Assembly (NCBI GenBank): GCA_009193035.1
Contig: SWDT01000182.1
Span: forward strand, 124,001 to 188,000
DNA length: 64,000 nt
DNA from: Halicephalobus mephisto
Taxonomy: Eukaryota; Nematoda; Chromadorea; Rhabditida; Panagrolaimidae
Reading direction: 5' to 3'
Shown here: positions 23,641 through 34,939 of the stretch, piece after piece
Layout of the letters: the number at the start of each line of letters is the position of its first letter
Numbering within the stretch: position 1 is the stretch's first letter
Made by a program: the position numbers and the translations under genes
Notes under the pieces: generated by a model
Told to the model about the DNA's origin: nothing
The model's input: the letters and a program-made list of their open reading frames with translations, nothing else
Database searches by the model: none

Positions 23641-24625
23641 GTAATTAAAATTTTCATAAAAATAACTTTTCTGAAATAGTATTGCTTTCATCACGAGGTG
23701 TGTATATTTCTACTAAACTATTTCAATAAAAATTTTCACAAAATTCAAAAATTATTTCAAAATAATTTTTTTTAATTTTTAAAATTTATGAAAAAAATAA
23801 ATATAATTCTTGAATTTTTTAAAAAATAAAATTCATTTTTTTTTATTTTTAAAATTTTTGAATTTATGAAAAATATATAATTCTTGAAATTTTTTGAATT
23901 TTTTAAAAACTAAAATTCCTTTTTTTTATTTTTAAAATTTATGAAAAATATATATAATTCTTGAAATTTTTTGAATTTTAAAAAAAACGAATTTTCTTTT
24001 TTTTATTTTTAAAATTTTTGAATTTATGAAAAATATATAATTCTTGAAATTTTTTGAATTTTTTAAAAACTAAAATTCCTTTTTTTTTTGATTTTTTTGG
24101 ACTGACTGTCGCTCACAAAGCGGACTGACGAGATAAGGGTAATTGACCTGTCAAGGACCCTGAATTCGATCGAGGAATCTTCTGTTTTGACTTCTAATCT
24201 TCAACAGGATCTTTTTTAACAAGATATCAATTTTTATTTTTGAACAAAAATAAACTTTTAATCATTCTTTATTGATAGACTAAACTGTCATCCCCTGAGG
24301 GTCTGATTTATTTTTTTTTGAAATTTCTAAATTAAAAAAAATAAAATTTTTGAAAATTAAAAATTTAAATTTTCAAAATTTTTTTAAATTTTATTTTTTT
24401 AATTTAGAAATTTAAAAATAAAATAAATTTCGAATTTTTTAGAAATATTATTTTTCGTTTATTGTGGAATTTAAAAACAAAAGTTGAAAAATGTCTTCCA
24501 AAATTTGAGATAATTTATTTTTATTGGTCTTTATTCTCGAAAAGCAGACTGCTGGTTTTATTGTTTTTTTAAAGTAAATTTGTTTTTTTTAATCAAATTT
24601 ATTATTTACAGTAATCAGACGAAAG
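23641..24625. other. AT-rich intergenic region with short tandem repeats
   Basis: 23750-24090 holds three copies of a segment of about 100 bp with ATGAAAAATATATAATTCTT and GAATTTTTTAAAAACTAAA. A GC-richer stretch at 24105-24240 (GACTGACGAGATAAGGGTAA) follows, then more A/T runs and a CCCCTGAGGGTCTGATTT motif at 24292-24309. No gene is seen. Confidence 0.5.
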
Positions 24626-25213
24626 TGGACGACATCAAATAGGATTTTGGAAATTTTCAGAATTTACCGAGTATTTTTGAAATTTCACAATTTTTATCTT
24701 AAATGGAAAATTCTGAAAATTCTTCTCGAGACAATTTTCAATTTTTTAAAATATTTTTATTTTCGCAAAATTTAGATTATATTAATTATTTTTAAAATTT
24801 TACAGAATTACATAAATAAAGAATTTCGTAATTTCCGGTCTTAAATGGAAAATTCTGAAAATTCTTCTTGAGACAATTTTCAATTTTAAATTAAACATTT
24901 TTATTTTTGTGAAATTTAGACTATTTTAAATATTTTCGAAATTTTATAGTTATATAAAAAATATTTTATAATTCTTAGTCTTAAATGGAAAATTCTGAAA
25001 ATTCTTCTCGAGACAATTTTTAATTAAAAATTTTTATTTTTATATTTGTGAAATTCAGACTCTATTAAATATTTTTAGAGTTTTACAGAATTACATAAAT
25101 TAAGAATTTCGTAATTTCCGGTCTTAAATGGAAAATTCTGAAAATTCTTCTCGAGACAATTTCTGGAATTTTATTAAAGATGTGCATAATTTTTATCATA
25201 ATGTGATGTACAT

Positions 25214-25368
25214 ACAAAAAAACGTAACTTTTGGTCTAGTAGAAAATGCAAATCATTATTTCGTTACAATTTTCGTCACAAATGTCAAATATTCACGAAA
25301 AATGTGACGATTGCGTTATATTTCGCAATTGTTATAAAATCAAAAGTTACGTTTTTTATGTAAAGTTA
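25214..25368. mobile_element. MITE of the ACAAAAAACGTAACTTTT family
   Basis: It begins with ACAAAAAAACGTAACTTTTG and ends with CAAAAGTTACGTTTTTTATG, which are inverted repeats. The interior has AAATCATTATTTCGTTACA and GTCACAAATGTCAAATATTC, shared with the other copies. It is about 155 bp, non-coding. Confidence 0.75.
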
Positions 25369-25387
25369 ACTCTTTTTAATTACTTAT

Positions 25388-25555
25388 AATATACAAAAAA
25401 TATAACTTTTGACATAATAAAAATAAAAATCGTCACTATTATTTTTAATTTTTGTCACAAATTTTGAATATTTATAAAAAATATGACGAGTGTGTTATAT
25501 TTTTGTTACTTTTTACAATTGTTATAAAATCACAAGTTACGTTTTTTTGTGATGT
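25388..25555. mobile_element. MITE of the same family, second adjacent copy
   Basis: Begins at TACAAAAAATATAACTTTTG and ends at CACAAGTTACGTTTTTTTGTG. Its interior AAAAATCGTCACTATTATT and GTCACAAATTTTGAATATTT matches the other members. It lies 20 bp from the previous copy, in the same orientation. Confidence 0.7.
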
Positions 25556-26839
25556 AGATGTTTTTCTTTGACGCAATAGAGGAAATCCTATGGGAGTGGA
25601 TTCTGGAAGCAACTAGACCAGTGCTGTGCAACTTCGGGGATTATTTCATAATATCCTGTTCCAGAATTTGGTGAATCTGAAAACGAGTCCATTACGTAGG
25701 AATTAGAAAAATCAAGGATCCTGAAATCCTGTCGTCTTCAAAAAACCAGTTTTTTCGTTTTCTCGAGTTTTCTGAATGGCGTAATCAAGTCGATTCAAAA
25801 AACTTGTTTTTTATAAATTATTTTTTTTCTTAAATGAAAAATTCCGAAATTTCCTCATGTAGTCTCAGCGTGACGTAGATTTTTATTTTTTACATCCTGA
25901 AAACAAACTTCCTGTTTTTTTTCAAGGACACTTTATACCGTCAGAAAACCGGAAATATTTATTCTGAATTTTTAGAATTTGTCATTTTCAAAAATTAGTG
26001 TAATTTTTGAGAATTCGAAATTTTTTAAAAAAACCAAAATTAAAAAAAAATCTTAAATGAAATTTTTAAAACTTTCCAGTTAAGACCGAAAATTGTAAAA
26101 TTCTGTAATTTTCGAATTTTCTAAATTTTCTAAAAAGTTCGAAAATTACGATAAAATAAAAAATTTAAAAAAATCGAAAAAATCTTAAATGAAATTTTTA
26201 AAACTTTCCAGTTAAGATCGAAAATTGTAAAATTCTATAATTTTCGAATTTTCAAAATTACTGAATTCTAAAAATACATTGTTTTGAAATTAAAAATTTC
26301 TACCGTAAAATTACGAAAATTGTCTAGACGTGAATTTTTGAAATTTTTTAAAAACAAAAACCATAGGATTTAATGTTTACATAATTTTCCAGTATTTCCG
26401 AAACATCCTGTAAGTTCTGAATCATTCTATTACGAAACATAATTTTGTCTCAAAATTTTGAAAAATTTTTCCAATTCAATTTTTTAAAATTTTCCATCCA
26501 AGATCGAAAATTACGAAATTATTTATGTAATTCTGTAAAATTTAAAAAATATTTAATAGAGTCTGAATTTCACAAATATAAAAATAAAAATGTTTAATTT
26601 AAAATTGAAAATTGTCTCGAGAAGAATTTTCAGAATTTTCCATTTAAGACCGGAAATTACGAAATTATTTATTTATGTAATTTTGTAAAATTTTAAAAAT
26701 ATTTAATATAATCTAAATTTTACAAAAATAAAAATATTTTAAAAAATTGAAAATTGTCTCGAGAAGAATTTTCAGAATTTTCCACTTAAGACCGGAAATT
26801 TAAGAATTTTCTACATTTAGGTGATTTTAATTTCGAAAA

Positions 26840-27585
26840 AATTTAATACGTTCTGAAAATTTCAATAATCTTATTTGGTGTTCTCTAATCACATCCAATT
26901 ACTGTAATCAATGAATTTGATCAAAAACAAGTTACTTTGTTGATCAAAAAAACCAAAAAAGTTTTTATTCTTACGTAATCCGCATCGAAATCAAGTTTAT
27001 GGAGGACAAAAACTTTCATCTGAAATCCACCGTGAAATTCTCTCCAGTAAACACCCGCTTTTTCATTTTTTAAAATGGAATTTGACCAGATTTTGGTCAG
27101 TATTTTTTACAATTATTTTTTTAGCATTTTTTATAAAAATTATCTCTTATTTTTTATTTTTTTATAAAAATTACTTTTCATTTTTTTTAAAAATTATTTT
27201 TTATTTTTTTTAAAATTATTTATTTTTTTATAAAAATTATTTTTTAAAGTTTTTTGAATGATTTTTTGTCAAAATTACTTTTTATTTTTTTAAGTTATTT
27301 TCAAATTAGATCAATTTCCTATTTAAAAACCGGTTTTTAATTTTTGAGGACTAATCAATTTATTTTTTATCGATCTTAGATTATTTAAGACACATGGTAT
27401 TTTTATTTTTATTTTTATTTTTTATTTTTACAAATCATCAAGTTACAGAGTTTTGTTTTGAAAAAACTGGTTCGGTTTTTTACATTTTGGTGATGTGATT
27501 GAAAAAGTTTTTTTTCACACTGCTGACTGTGGACATTGATGCATGATTGAACTTTTTGTAATGTCTTGGAATGACTCTTGATTTG
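26840..27585. other. AT-rich intergenic region, no gene recognised
   Basis: 26880-27080 is of moderate complexity. 27110-27300 is a TTTTTTATAAAAATTAC-type low-complexity repeat. 27480-27580 is unremarkable. No coding or RNA gene signal is visible. Confidence 0.45.
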
Positions 27586-27589
27586 CTAA

Positions 27590-28680
27590 ACTTTAATAAT
27601 GTCTAGAAGTAAGGAAAACTGCTTTTATAAACACTATTCTAAATTTTATAAAACCAATTTTGGATAGTGTCTGAACTTTAAAAAAAACTACTTTTATAAA
27701 CACTATTCTAGATTTCAGTGAAACCAATTTTGGATAGTGACTTCAACTGGAGAAAAATTCACTTTTTAGACACTATTCTAGATTTTATAAAACCAATTTT
27801 GGATAGTGACTTCAACGAGAGAAAAATTCACTTTTTAGACACTATTCTAGATTTTATAAAACCAATTTTGGATAGTGTCTGAACTTTAAAAAAAAATACT
27901 TTTATAAACACTATTCTAGATTTCAATGAAACCAATTTTGGACAGTGTCTAAAAGAAAGAATAGTGTTTAAAAAGTAGGTTTTTCTAAATTTTATAAGTG
28001 ATTTTTGATAGTGTCTGAAACCACAAAAAAACTACTTTTATAAACACTATTCTAGATTTCAATGAAACCAATTTTGGACAGTGTCTGGAGTTGGAAGAAA
28101 TCTATTTAGTCACTATTCTGAATTTCTATGGAATCAACTTTAGATAAAGAATGAAAATGGTAATAAACTCCTCATTTAATCAAGTCACTATCAAAATTTT
28201 CAAGAAACAGTACGTGATAGTGACTACAAATGGTAATAAAAAACTCACCCGGATACTATTCAAACTTCCATATCAACAATTTCGGATAGTGATACCAAAC
28301 GGTAATAAAATGTCCATCCAGACACTATTCAAATCTCTACATAAGTAATTTTAAACAATAACTGAAAAGACAATAAATAGTCTATTTAGACACTATCCTA
28401 TTTTGCTTGGAAGCGGTCTCGAATAGTGACTGAAAAGATAATAAGTAGTCTATTTAGACACTATCCTATTTTGCTTGGAAGTAATCTCGAATAGTGACTG
28501 AAAAGATAATAAGTTGTCTATTTAGATACTATCCTATTTTTCTTAGAAGTAATCTAGAATAGTGACTGAAAAGACAATAAGTAGTCTATTTAGACACTAT
28601 CCTATTTTTCTTAGAAGTAATCTCGAATAGTGACTGAAAAGATAATAAGTAGTCTATCTAGACTGTATCTAAAATTAGAA
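27590..28680. repeat. Satellite with 65-70 bp units carrying GGATAGTG and CACTATTC
   Basis: About 16 units. Each contains a GGATAGTGTCTGAA or AATAGTGACTGAA block and a complementary ACACTATTCTAGAT or ACACTATCCTATTT block about 30 bp away, so each unit is itself an imperfect hairpin. The first two thirds (to about 28090) share CCAATTTTGGATAGTG; the last third shares AGTAGTCTATTTAGACACTA. A 65-codon open frame at 28151-28348 is an artefact of the repeat. Confidence 0.85.
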
Positions 28681-28689
28681 ACACTGTTT

Positions 28690-29090
28690 TAAGAATCCTG
28701 ATCTCTAAACCTCCTACTCAGATAGTTTTTTCCATAGGAAAAAGATATTGTTGGTCAATAACTGCAGATTGTTGTGCTATCACTAACTCTGGTGCTCGGT
28801 TCCGGCTTCCACCGGACACTGTTCGTCTCTTTAGTCTCTTATCAGGTCCTGTTTGACTCAAGACAATGAAGGACTATTTGGCCTTTGACGTCTTTCGATT
28901 TCCTCTTGTTTGATTCTTTATTGCAATTTTTTCTCATTTGTTTCAGAAAAAACTATTAGTTTCCAAAAATATAATTTTCTTTAATGAAATTTTACAACAG
29001 ATTCTGAGAGATTTTAGAAATTCATGACAGAGTTTTAGAATCTTCTAAGATACGGCGGGAAATTTCGTACGAAAGTTTCAGAGTTTCTTA
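28690..29090. other. Intergenic segment with no recognised gene
   Basis: 28730-28920 is GC-richer (for example GGTTCCGGCTTCCACCGGAC) and looks unlike the satellites around it, but it has stops in all frames. It could be an old, degraded exon or a regulatory block. The rest is AT-rich. Confidence 0.35.
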
Positions 29091-29097
29091 GAATTTA

Positions 29098-29300
29098 GTA
29101 GAAATTTCTGAAATCTTCTAGAATCTTATAGAAACTTCTGAATTCTTCTAGAATCTTATAGAAACTTCTGAATTCTTCTAGAATCTTACAGAAGCTTCTG
29201 AAATCTTCTAGAATCTTATAGAAACTTCTGAATTCTTCTAGAATCTTATAGAAGCTTCTGAATTTCTCCAGAATCTAGTAGAAGCTTCTGAAATTCCCGA
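29098..29300. repeat. 30-bp tandem repeat made of phased GAA/TTC pentamers (heat-shock-element-like)
   Basis: From 29120 to 29290 the sequence repeats exactly every 30 bp. Read in 5-base steps it alternates GAANN and TTCNN (GAAAC, TTCTG, AATTC, TTCTA, GAATC, TTATA), which is the spacing of HSF-binding elements. It lies 1.5-1.7 kb upstream of the rege-1 start. Confidence 0.8.
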
Positions 29301-30035
29301 AAATCTCGTAAAATTTTTAGAATATTTAAGAATCTATTGAAATTTCTAAAACTTTTGTAGAAATTTCCAGAATCCAAAAAAATTCAGAAATTTTTGAAAT
29401 TTTCTAGGATTTTAAAAATATTTCAAATTTTTCAGAATTTAGAAAAAATTTTTTAAAATTTAAAAATTGAAATTTTTTTGTTTTTTTTTATAATAATTGA
29501 AATTTTTTTGTTTTTTTTAAAGTAATTGAAATTTGAAAAAATAGCTATCATATGGTTGTTGAAAATTAGCCTAATCTGAGGTGGATTGTTCCATGTCGAT
29601 CGACTTTTCCCGAGGCAATGAACTTGACCCCATTGTCGTCTGGTCCATCTCGAGACCGGTTATTCCTCCTCGACTCTCGAATTACTTTTTTCTCCGATGA
29701 GGGACCCCGATCGGAGACCGAGTGTTGTTCCAGGACAGTTTTTCCTTTTGTGGAACCTGGTCAAAACACTTGTTTTCTTGTCCGATCCCCGCCGGACGGA
29801 AACCGGATTTTGTTTCTTTTTCGAAATTCTTTGTTACGTCACTTAAGGCTTCCCAGGAGGATTGATGGAGTTACTTTTTAATTTTTAAGCTTCTAGGTCC
29901 AGTTTTTTGAAATTTTGAAGGACTTTCTCATTCAAAAAATTTTCCAAAAATCAGATTTACGAATGATCATTGAAAAATTGTGTTTTGAATTTTATTTTTG
30001 TAGAAAATGTTTATTTTTTATTTTTTAAAATATTG
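29301..30035. other. Upstream region of rege-1 with a GC-richer island
   Basis: 29560-29885 is clearly less AT-rich (for example GACCCCGATCGGAGACCGAG) and holds an 87-codon open frame with no recognisable protein features. It may be a promoter, an unrecognised 5' UTR exon or an old insertion. The flanks are degenerate TTTAGAATTT repeats. Confidence 0.4.
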
Positions 30036-30037
30036 AA

Positions 30038-30605
30038 ATTTTCTAGAATTTTAGAGGAATTTTAAAAATTTTACAGAAGCTTTCAGGATTTTGGAGGTCT
30101 TTTAGAATCTTAGAAAAAGTTCTAGAATTTTATAGGAGCCTTTTAGAATTGTAAAAGAACTTCTAGAATCTTGTAGAAATTTTCCAGAATTTTAGAAAAA
30201 GCTTTAGAATTTTGTAGAAATCCTTTAGAATCTTAGAAAAAGTTCTAGAATTTTATAGGAGTCTTTTGGAATTGTAAAAGAACTTCTAGAATCTTGTAGA
30301 AATCTTCCAGAATTTTAGAAAAAGCTTTAGAATTTTGTAGAAATCCTTTAGAATCTTAGAAGAAGTTCTAGAATTTTATAGGAGTCTTTTAGAGCTGTAA
30401 AAGAACTTCTAGAATCTTGTAGAAATCTTCCAGAATTTTATAAGAACTTCCAGAATCTTAGAAGAAGTTCTAGAATTTTATAGGAGTCTTTTGGAATTGT
30501 AAAAGAACTTTTAGAATCTTATAAAAATCTTCCAGAATCTTTAAAAAACTTCTAGAATTTTGTAGAAATCTTCCAGAATCTTGTAAATTCAGAAACTTTT
30601 ATAAT
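30038..30605. repeat. Tandem array of about 120 bp rich in TTCTAGAA, upstream of rege-1
   Basis: Blocks such as AGAACTTCTAGAATCTTGTA and AATCTTCCAGAATTTTAGAA recur near 30150, 30270 and 30395, and less exactly to 30600. TTCTAGAA and its near-variants occur many times, giving a second heat-shock-element-like array 230-790 bp from the rege-1 start. Confidence 0.75.
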
Positions 30606-30820
30606 TTTACATAATTTCCAAGATCTTTTTGATCCTATGATGAATTGTGAAAACTACATATTTTGGAGATTTCTAAAGCATCCCAAAAATTCTGAAGATA
30701 ATTTCCCAAAACAACACCTATAATTTTTCTGTAACATTGCGATTCCTACCGATTACGTAAAATGTTCATGTGACGTCATTGGAAACTATATTAGACGAAC
30801 TGTTTGATTTTTGAGAATGA

Positions 30821-30830
30821 TTAATTTCAG
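30821..30830 (+). promoter_or_regulatory. Splice acceptor directly before the rege-1 ATG
   Basis: TTAATTTCAG ends at 30830 and the ATG starts at 30831. As with zen-4, this is best read as an SL trans-splice site or the end of a 5' UTR intron. Confidence 0.55.
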
Positions 30831-33089
30831 ATGGAGCCGATGTCATCTTTGCCTCGTCCCATAGGGTCTCCAGCTCAGCACAAACCTCTCCAACGGGTCC
30901 TTCCGTCGACGAACAAGATTCCTCAGCTAGAGGAACTCACGGCAGCTTATCCGCTTCTGTTTACTCAGTCAACCAAGATTCAGAATCGACCAGAAGTCTG
31001 TATAACTTCCAGCGACGCTTCCAACGGAGATTCTTGTTATTCAAGTTGTTCGGAAGAATCCCACACTCCGCTTTCTCGAGAATCCAGCGATTCTGCCACG
31101 AGGGACTTCGTTCCTGAAATCGACGAGAAACTTCTGGAATTCGCCACGAAACTCGGATATAGCGAATCCAGTCTCCGGATCGTCCTGGACAAAGTGGGTC
31201 CAGATGCCGGACAAAACAGTGTGCTTTCCGAACTTATTCAATTAGGAAAAAATTCAGAATCAAAAAATCGAAATTCTTCAAATTTTGAAAATATTCAATC
31301 CGAAAATTCCCGACCTAAATTAAGACCCATTGTCATCGACGGATCGAATATCGCCATGACTCATGGTCACAAGGAATTTTTTTCCTGCAAAGGAATCCGG
31401 GAATGTGTCAACTTCTTTGTTCAGAAAGGTCATGAAGAAATTTTTGTTTTTGTTCCTCAATTCAGACGAGAATCCCCTCGGGCAGACTGTCCGATCACGG
31501 ATCAACATATTTTGCTAGAATTGGAGACGGAAAAAAAACTTATTTGGACCCCTGCCAGAAGGGTCGGGGGTCGGAGAATTGTCTGCCACGATGACCGATA
31601 TATTCTGAAAACAGCGGAAGAAAAAGACGCAATTATTGTGTCTAATGATGAATATAGAGATTTAATAAAAGAAAATCCTCAATATCGGTCTATGGTAGAA
31701 CAAAGACTTTTGATGTATTCTTTCGTTGATGGAAAATTCATGCCCCCTGATGATCCCTTAGGCAGAAGAGGACCCACTTTGGACCAGTTCCTGAGTTTTG
31801 CACCTTCTTCAACCACGGCCCAACTGTGTCCTTACGCGAAAAAATGCACTTACGGCAACAAATGCAAGTACTACCATCCTGAGCGCAAAAACGGCCTCCG
31901 GCAGAGCATCACCGACCGTCTGACCAACGGAAACAAAGGAAAACAAAATCTTAGAGAAAGTAAGTTTTAATTTTTTGGATTAAAATTCTACGAAGCTTCT
32001 AAAGCCTTCCAAAATACTGTAGAAAACGATTTTCTAGAATCTTATAAGAGTTGGAAATTTCTAGAATCTTGCAGGAAATTTTGAATTTTTTGAGAATCTT
32101 GTAAGAGGTTCTGGGATTTTTCAGAATCCATGTGGGAGATTTTAGGATTTTTCAAAATACAGTAGAAAATTTTGAATTTTTTGAAAATTTTGCAGAAGCT
32201 TCTAGAAACTTCCAAAATACTGTAGAAAATTTTTAATTCTTCTAGAATCTTGCAGAAGCTTCTAGAAACTTCCAAAATACTGTAGAAGACTTTGAATTCT
32301 TTGAAAATTTTGTAGAAGCTTCTAGAAACTTCCAAAATACTGTAGAAAATTTTGAATTCTTCTAGAATCTTTCAGAATCACCTAAAACTTTAATTTTTGG
32401 GGAATTTAAAAATTTTTTTTAAATTTTGTGGAAAATTTTTTAACTTTATTTTTTCAGGACCTTCGATGATTTACGAAGGTTCGGCTACTCACAACAACCG
32501 TCACAATTCGATTCAGCCTTCTTTTTCCGTCAACAGAAATCAAGTCTCCAGAACCCAGTCCCTCAATGTCCCTCTGCAGCCGTTCCAGCCGAGACTATGT
32601 CCTCAGAACGGCTTCCAAAATAACTCCTTCGCTCCTAACCACGTCCCCAACCCTATGTCTTCCAACATGAATCTGGGGAATCTCTGGAATCCCCTCCAGC
32701 ATCATCCACTGAACAGAAACTATTCTTCTCCTTTGAGGACCAACTTCGACCCCATGTTGCCTCCGGGCCTGGTCCAGCAACTGGAATCTGATTCGAGGTC
32801 GAATTCCCTAGGGGACTTCGGGTTCCCTCAGAAGACTCCCTACTTCGGAAACGACCCTCCCGTTTCGTTCTCGTCCGGGGTCTGGGGCGAGTCCATGTTC
32901 CCCATCCCCAACCCCCCCATGGTCGTTCCTAACTCCGACGACCAAAGAACAAAGCTACAGTATCATCTGTGTCAACTATTTCCAGAATCCACTGTTCTTG
33001 CAGTGATGAGTGCTCATCCAGAAGAAACAGACGCCCAGAAGCTCTGTCAGATGATTATTGCTTTCCAGAAAGGCTTCGAAAACCAATAA
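30831..33089 (+). CDS. rege-1: Regnase-family (ZC3H12A-like) endoribonuclease REGE-1
   Basis: Two exons (30831-31959 and 32458-33089) give 586 residues; human Regnase-1 has 599. A UBA-like N-terminal helix bundle lies at about 99-140 (KLGYSESSLRIVLDKVG). The NYN/PIN RNase domain follows, with the four-acid centre intact: D170 in IDGSN (with N173), D254 and D255 in CHDDRY, and D273/D277 in SNDEYRD. A CCCH zinc finger of C-x5-C-x5-C-x3-H spacing is at 333-349. The second exon is Pro/Asn/Ser-rich and ends in the conserved ZC3H12 C-terminal helix (QYHLCQLFPESTVLAVMS). Regnases cut stem-loops in the 3' UTRs of target mRNAs; in C. elegans REGE-1 restrains fat loss by cutting ets-4 mRNA. AATAAA is at 33310-33315. 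Confidence 0.95.
32040..32390. repeat. 60-bp tandem repeat with canonical heat-shock elements, in the rege-1 intron
   Basis: GAAGCTTCTAGAAACTTC, a textbook four-unit HSE, occurs at 32194, 32254 and 32314, exactly 60 bp apart. Each is followed by CAAAATACTGTAGAA. Less perfect units extend the array on both sides. The whole lies inside the single rege-1 intron (31960-32457). Confidence 0.88.
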
Positions 33090-33545
33090 CCAGATATCTC
33101 CCAGATTCATCGAAAGCCATTCAATTTCGCCAATTAAACTAAATAATCTAAGTCAAAAATTTGCGAAAAATTACAGTAAGGCCGTTTTTAGGCCAGTTTT
33201 TCCGTGCCGATATCGAGATTCTTTCAACTCTATCCGAGTGAACTTTGAAATTTGTAGGAATATATTCAATATTTGGTAGCTTCTGGATCACCATTGAAGC
33301 AATACATAAAATAAAAGATTTATTTCAAAGATTTTCTTCCATCACATGATTTCAAAAATAATTAAAATAATTTTTAAATTTTTCAAACATAATCAAAATA
33401 ATTTTTAAATTTCTTAAAAATAATTTGTTTTTTAATTTTTTTTAAATATTTAAAATTACTAATTTTTTAAACTTAAAATTTTGAATTTAATTTGTTAAAA
33501 AATACGAAATTTACTCTTGACACGAGAATTTCTGAAAATCCTAAT
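33090..33545. other. rege-1 3' UTR and AT-rich spacer
   Basis: An AATAAA at 33310-33315 is 221 bases after the stop. The rest is A/T-rich, with a copy of the dispersed TTGACACGAGAATTTCTGAA motif at 33517-33536. No gene is seen. Confidence 0.5.
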
Positions 33546-33546
33546 G

Positions 33547-33708
33547 CATACAAAAAAATATAACTTTTAGATCAGTAAAAAATAAAAATCGTCACTATTA
33601 TTTTTTATTTCCTTTATAAATTTTAAATATTCATAAAAAATGTGATGATTGTGTCATATTTTTGTTACTTTTCACAATTGTTACGAAATCAAAGTTACTT
33701 TTTTTGTG
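33547..33708. mobile_element. MITE of the ACAAAAAACGTAACTTTT family
   Basis: It begins at TACAAAAAAATATAACTTTT and ends at AAAGTTACTTTTTTTGTGTG. The interior AAAAATCGTCACTATTATTT is shared with the other copies. It is about 160 bp and non-coding. Confidence 0.7.
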
Positions 33709-34525
33709 TGAATTTACTTATTTACGATTACAGATAGAAATTTATATAAAAAGAAATTCAACAAAAAATACATCAACTTTTGTAACAAAAATTCCCAAAG
33801 ATTTCACTCATTTTTACATTTAAAATTAGTCTAAAAATCAAATTTTAAAAGCTAAGTAAGACAGATGACCTAGCTGACGAAGTTGAATGCCGGAAGACAA
33901 TTTTCGACGTGACGAAGTTGAATGCCGGAAGACAGATTTCGACGTGACGAAGCAGACCCTCCTACCAACCCGGACTAACACCTACGCACGTCACCAACGA
34001 AACAGATGGATCAAAGAAGCAAACAATTAAAATTGAAAATTTAATTCAAGTTTGAAATTGTATTGTTTGTAAATTTTGATATAGTGCAAAATAGGAATAA
34101 AAGTAAAAGTAAAAAAGTTAAGTAAGTTCAAAACAAGACCAATCGTGATTTCATCTGACATCATTGCTCGAAATCTCCAAACTCGAACTATTTCAAAATC
34201 GGTGCAAAGTTCGAAATCGACAATCCTGAAGACGATGACTCATAAGTAACCGAATTTGAGACCGTCTCTTCAAAAGGACCAGAGCAGACGAGAGAAATTC
34301 GAACATAAAAAACGGAGTTTAATCCTCCTCCAACCAAACTACACATAAGTGTAAAAATCATCCGATGACGAAAAAGTCTAGTTAAACGTTTTCAATATGA
34401 ATTTTTTATCTTAATTCCAAATAAAAGGAAGTAAACTATAATAAGAAATCAATACAGTAAGAATCCGGGATTTTTATGGGACTTCAAGAACTTCATTAAT
34501 TTAAAAATCATCTTGTTAAAAACTT
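33709..34525. other. Intergenic region with a short tandem duplication
   Basis: GACGAAGTTGAATGCCGGAA occurs twice at 33877-33945, each followed by GACA and TTTCGACGT. The remainder (33950-34500) is of mixed complexity with no open frame of note. No gene was recognised. Confidence 0.45.
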
Positions 34526-34529
34526 ACTC

Positions 34530-34872
34530 CACACAAAAAATGTAACTTCTGACATAATAACAAATGAAAATCGTCACTATTATTTTTTAATTTTTATCAT
34601 AAATTTTAAATATTCACGAAAATTGTGGCGATTGTGTTACATTTCGCAATTTTTACGGAACCAAAAATTTTTTTATGTAAAGTTAACTGTTTAATTACTT
34701 ATAATATACAAAAAATATAGCTTTTGACATAATAAAAATAAAAATCGTCACTATTATTTTTAATTTTCGTCACAAACTTTAAATATTCACGAAAAATGTG
34801 ACGATTGTGTTACATTTTTGTTACTTTTCGCAATTGTTATAAAATCAAAAGTTACGCTTTTTTGTGTGCAGT
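34530..34872. mobile_element. Two adjacent MITEs of the ACAAAAAACGTAACTTTT family
   Basis: One copy spans about 34530-34685 and the next 34688-34872. Both carry AATCGTCACTATTATTTTT and ACGATTGTGTTACATTT-type interiors. The second ends with CAAAAGTTACGCTTTTTTGTG. The outer end of the first copy's right terminal repeat is partly eroded (CAAAAATTTTTTTATG). Confidence 0.7.
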
Positions 34873-34939
34873 TATGTTCGAAAATGCATAAAATACAGTA
34901 AGAAATCGGAGTTTACGAGGTCACAATGGAGCCTTCTAC

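Larger units (their letters stand above)
24630..26830. repeat. Large inverted arrangement of a 110-170 bp tandem repeat
   Basis: The left side (24640-25180) has four copies of a unit reading CTTAAATGGAAAATTCTGA then AAATTCTTCTCGAGACAATT. The right side (about 26470-26830) has three copies of the reverse complement (AATTGTCTCGAGAAGAATTT then CAGAATTTTCCATTTAAGAC). Between them lie two MITE copies and unrelated sequence, so the whole could form a cruciform or hairpin with a 1.3 kb spacer. Confidence 0.75.

Noticed and set aside
29618..29881. 87-codon open frame upstream of rege-1
   Set aside because: No domain, unusual residue composition and no matching splice sites; treated as a GC-richer non-coding island.
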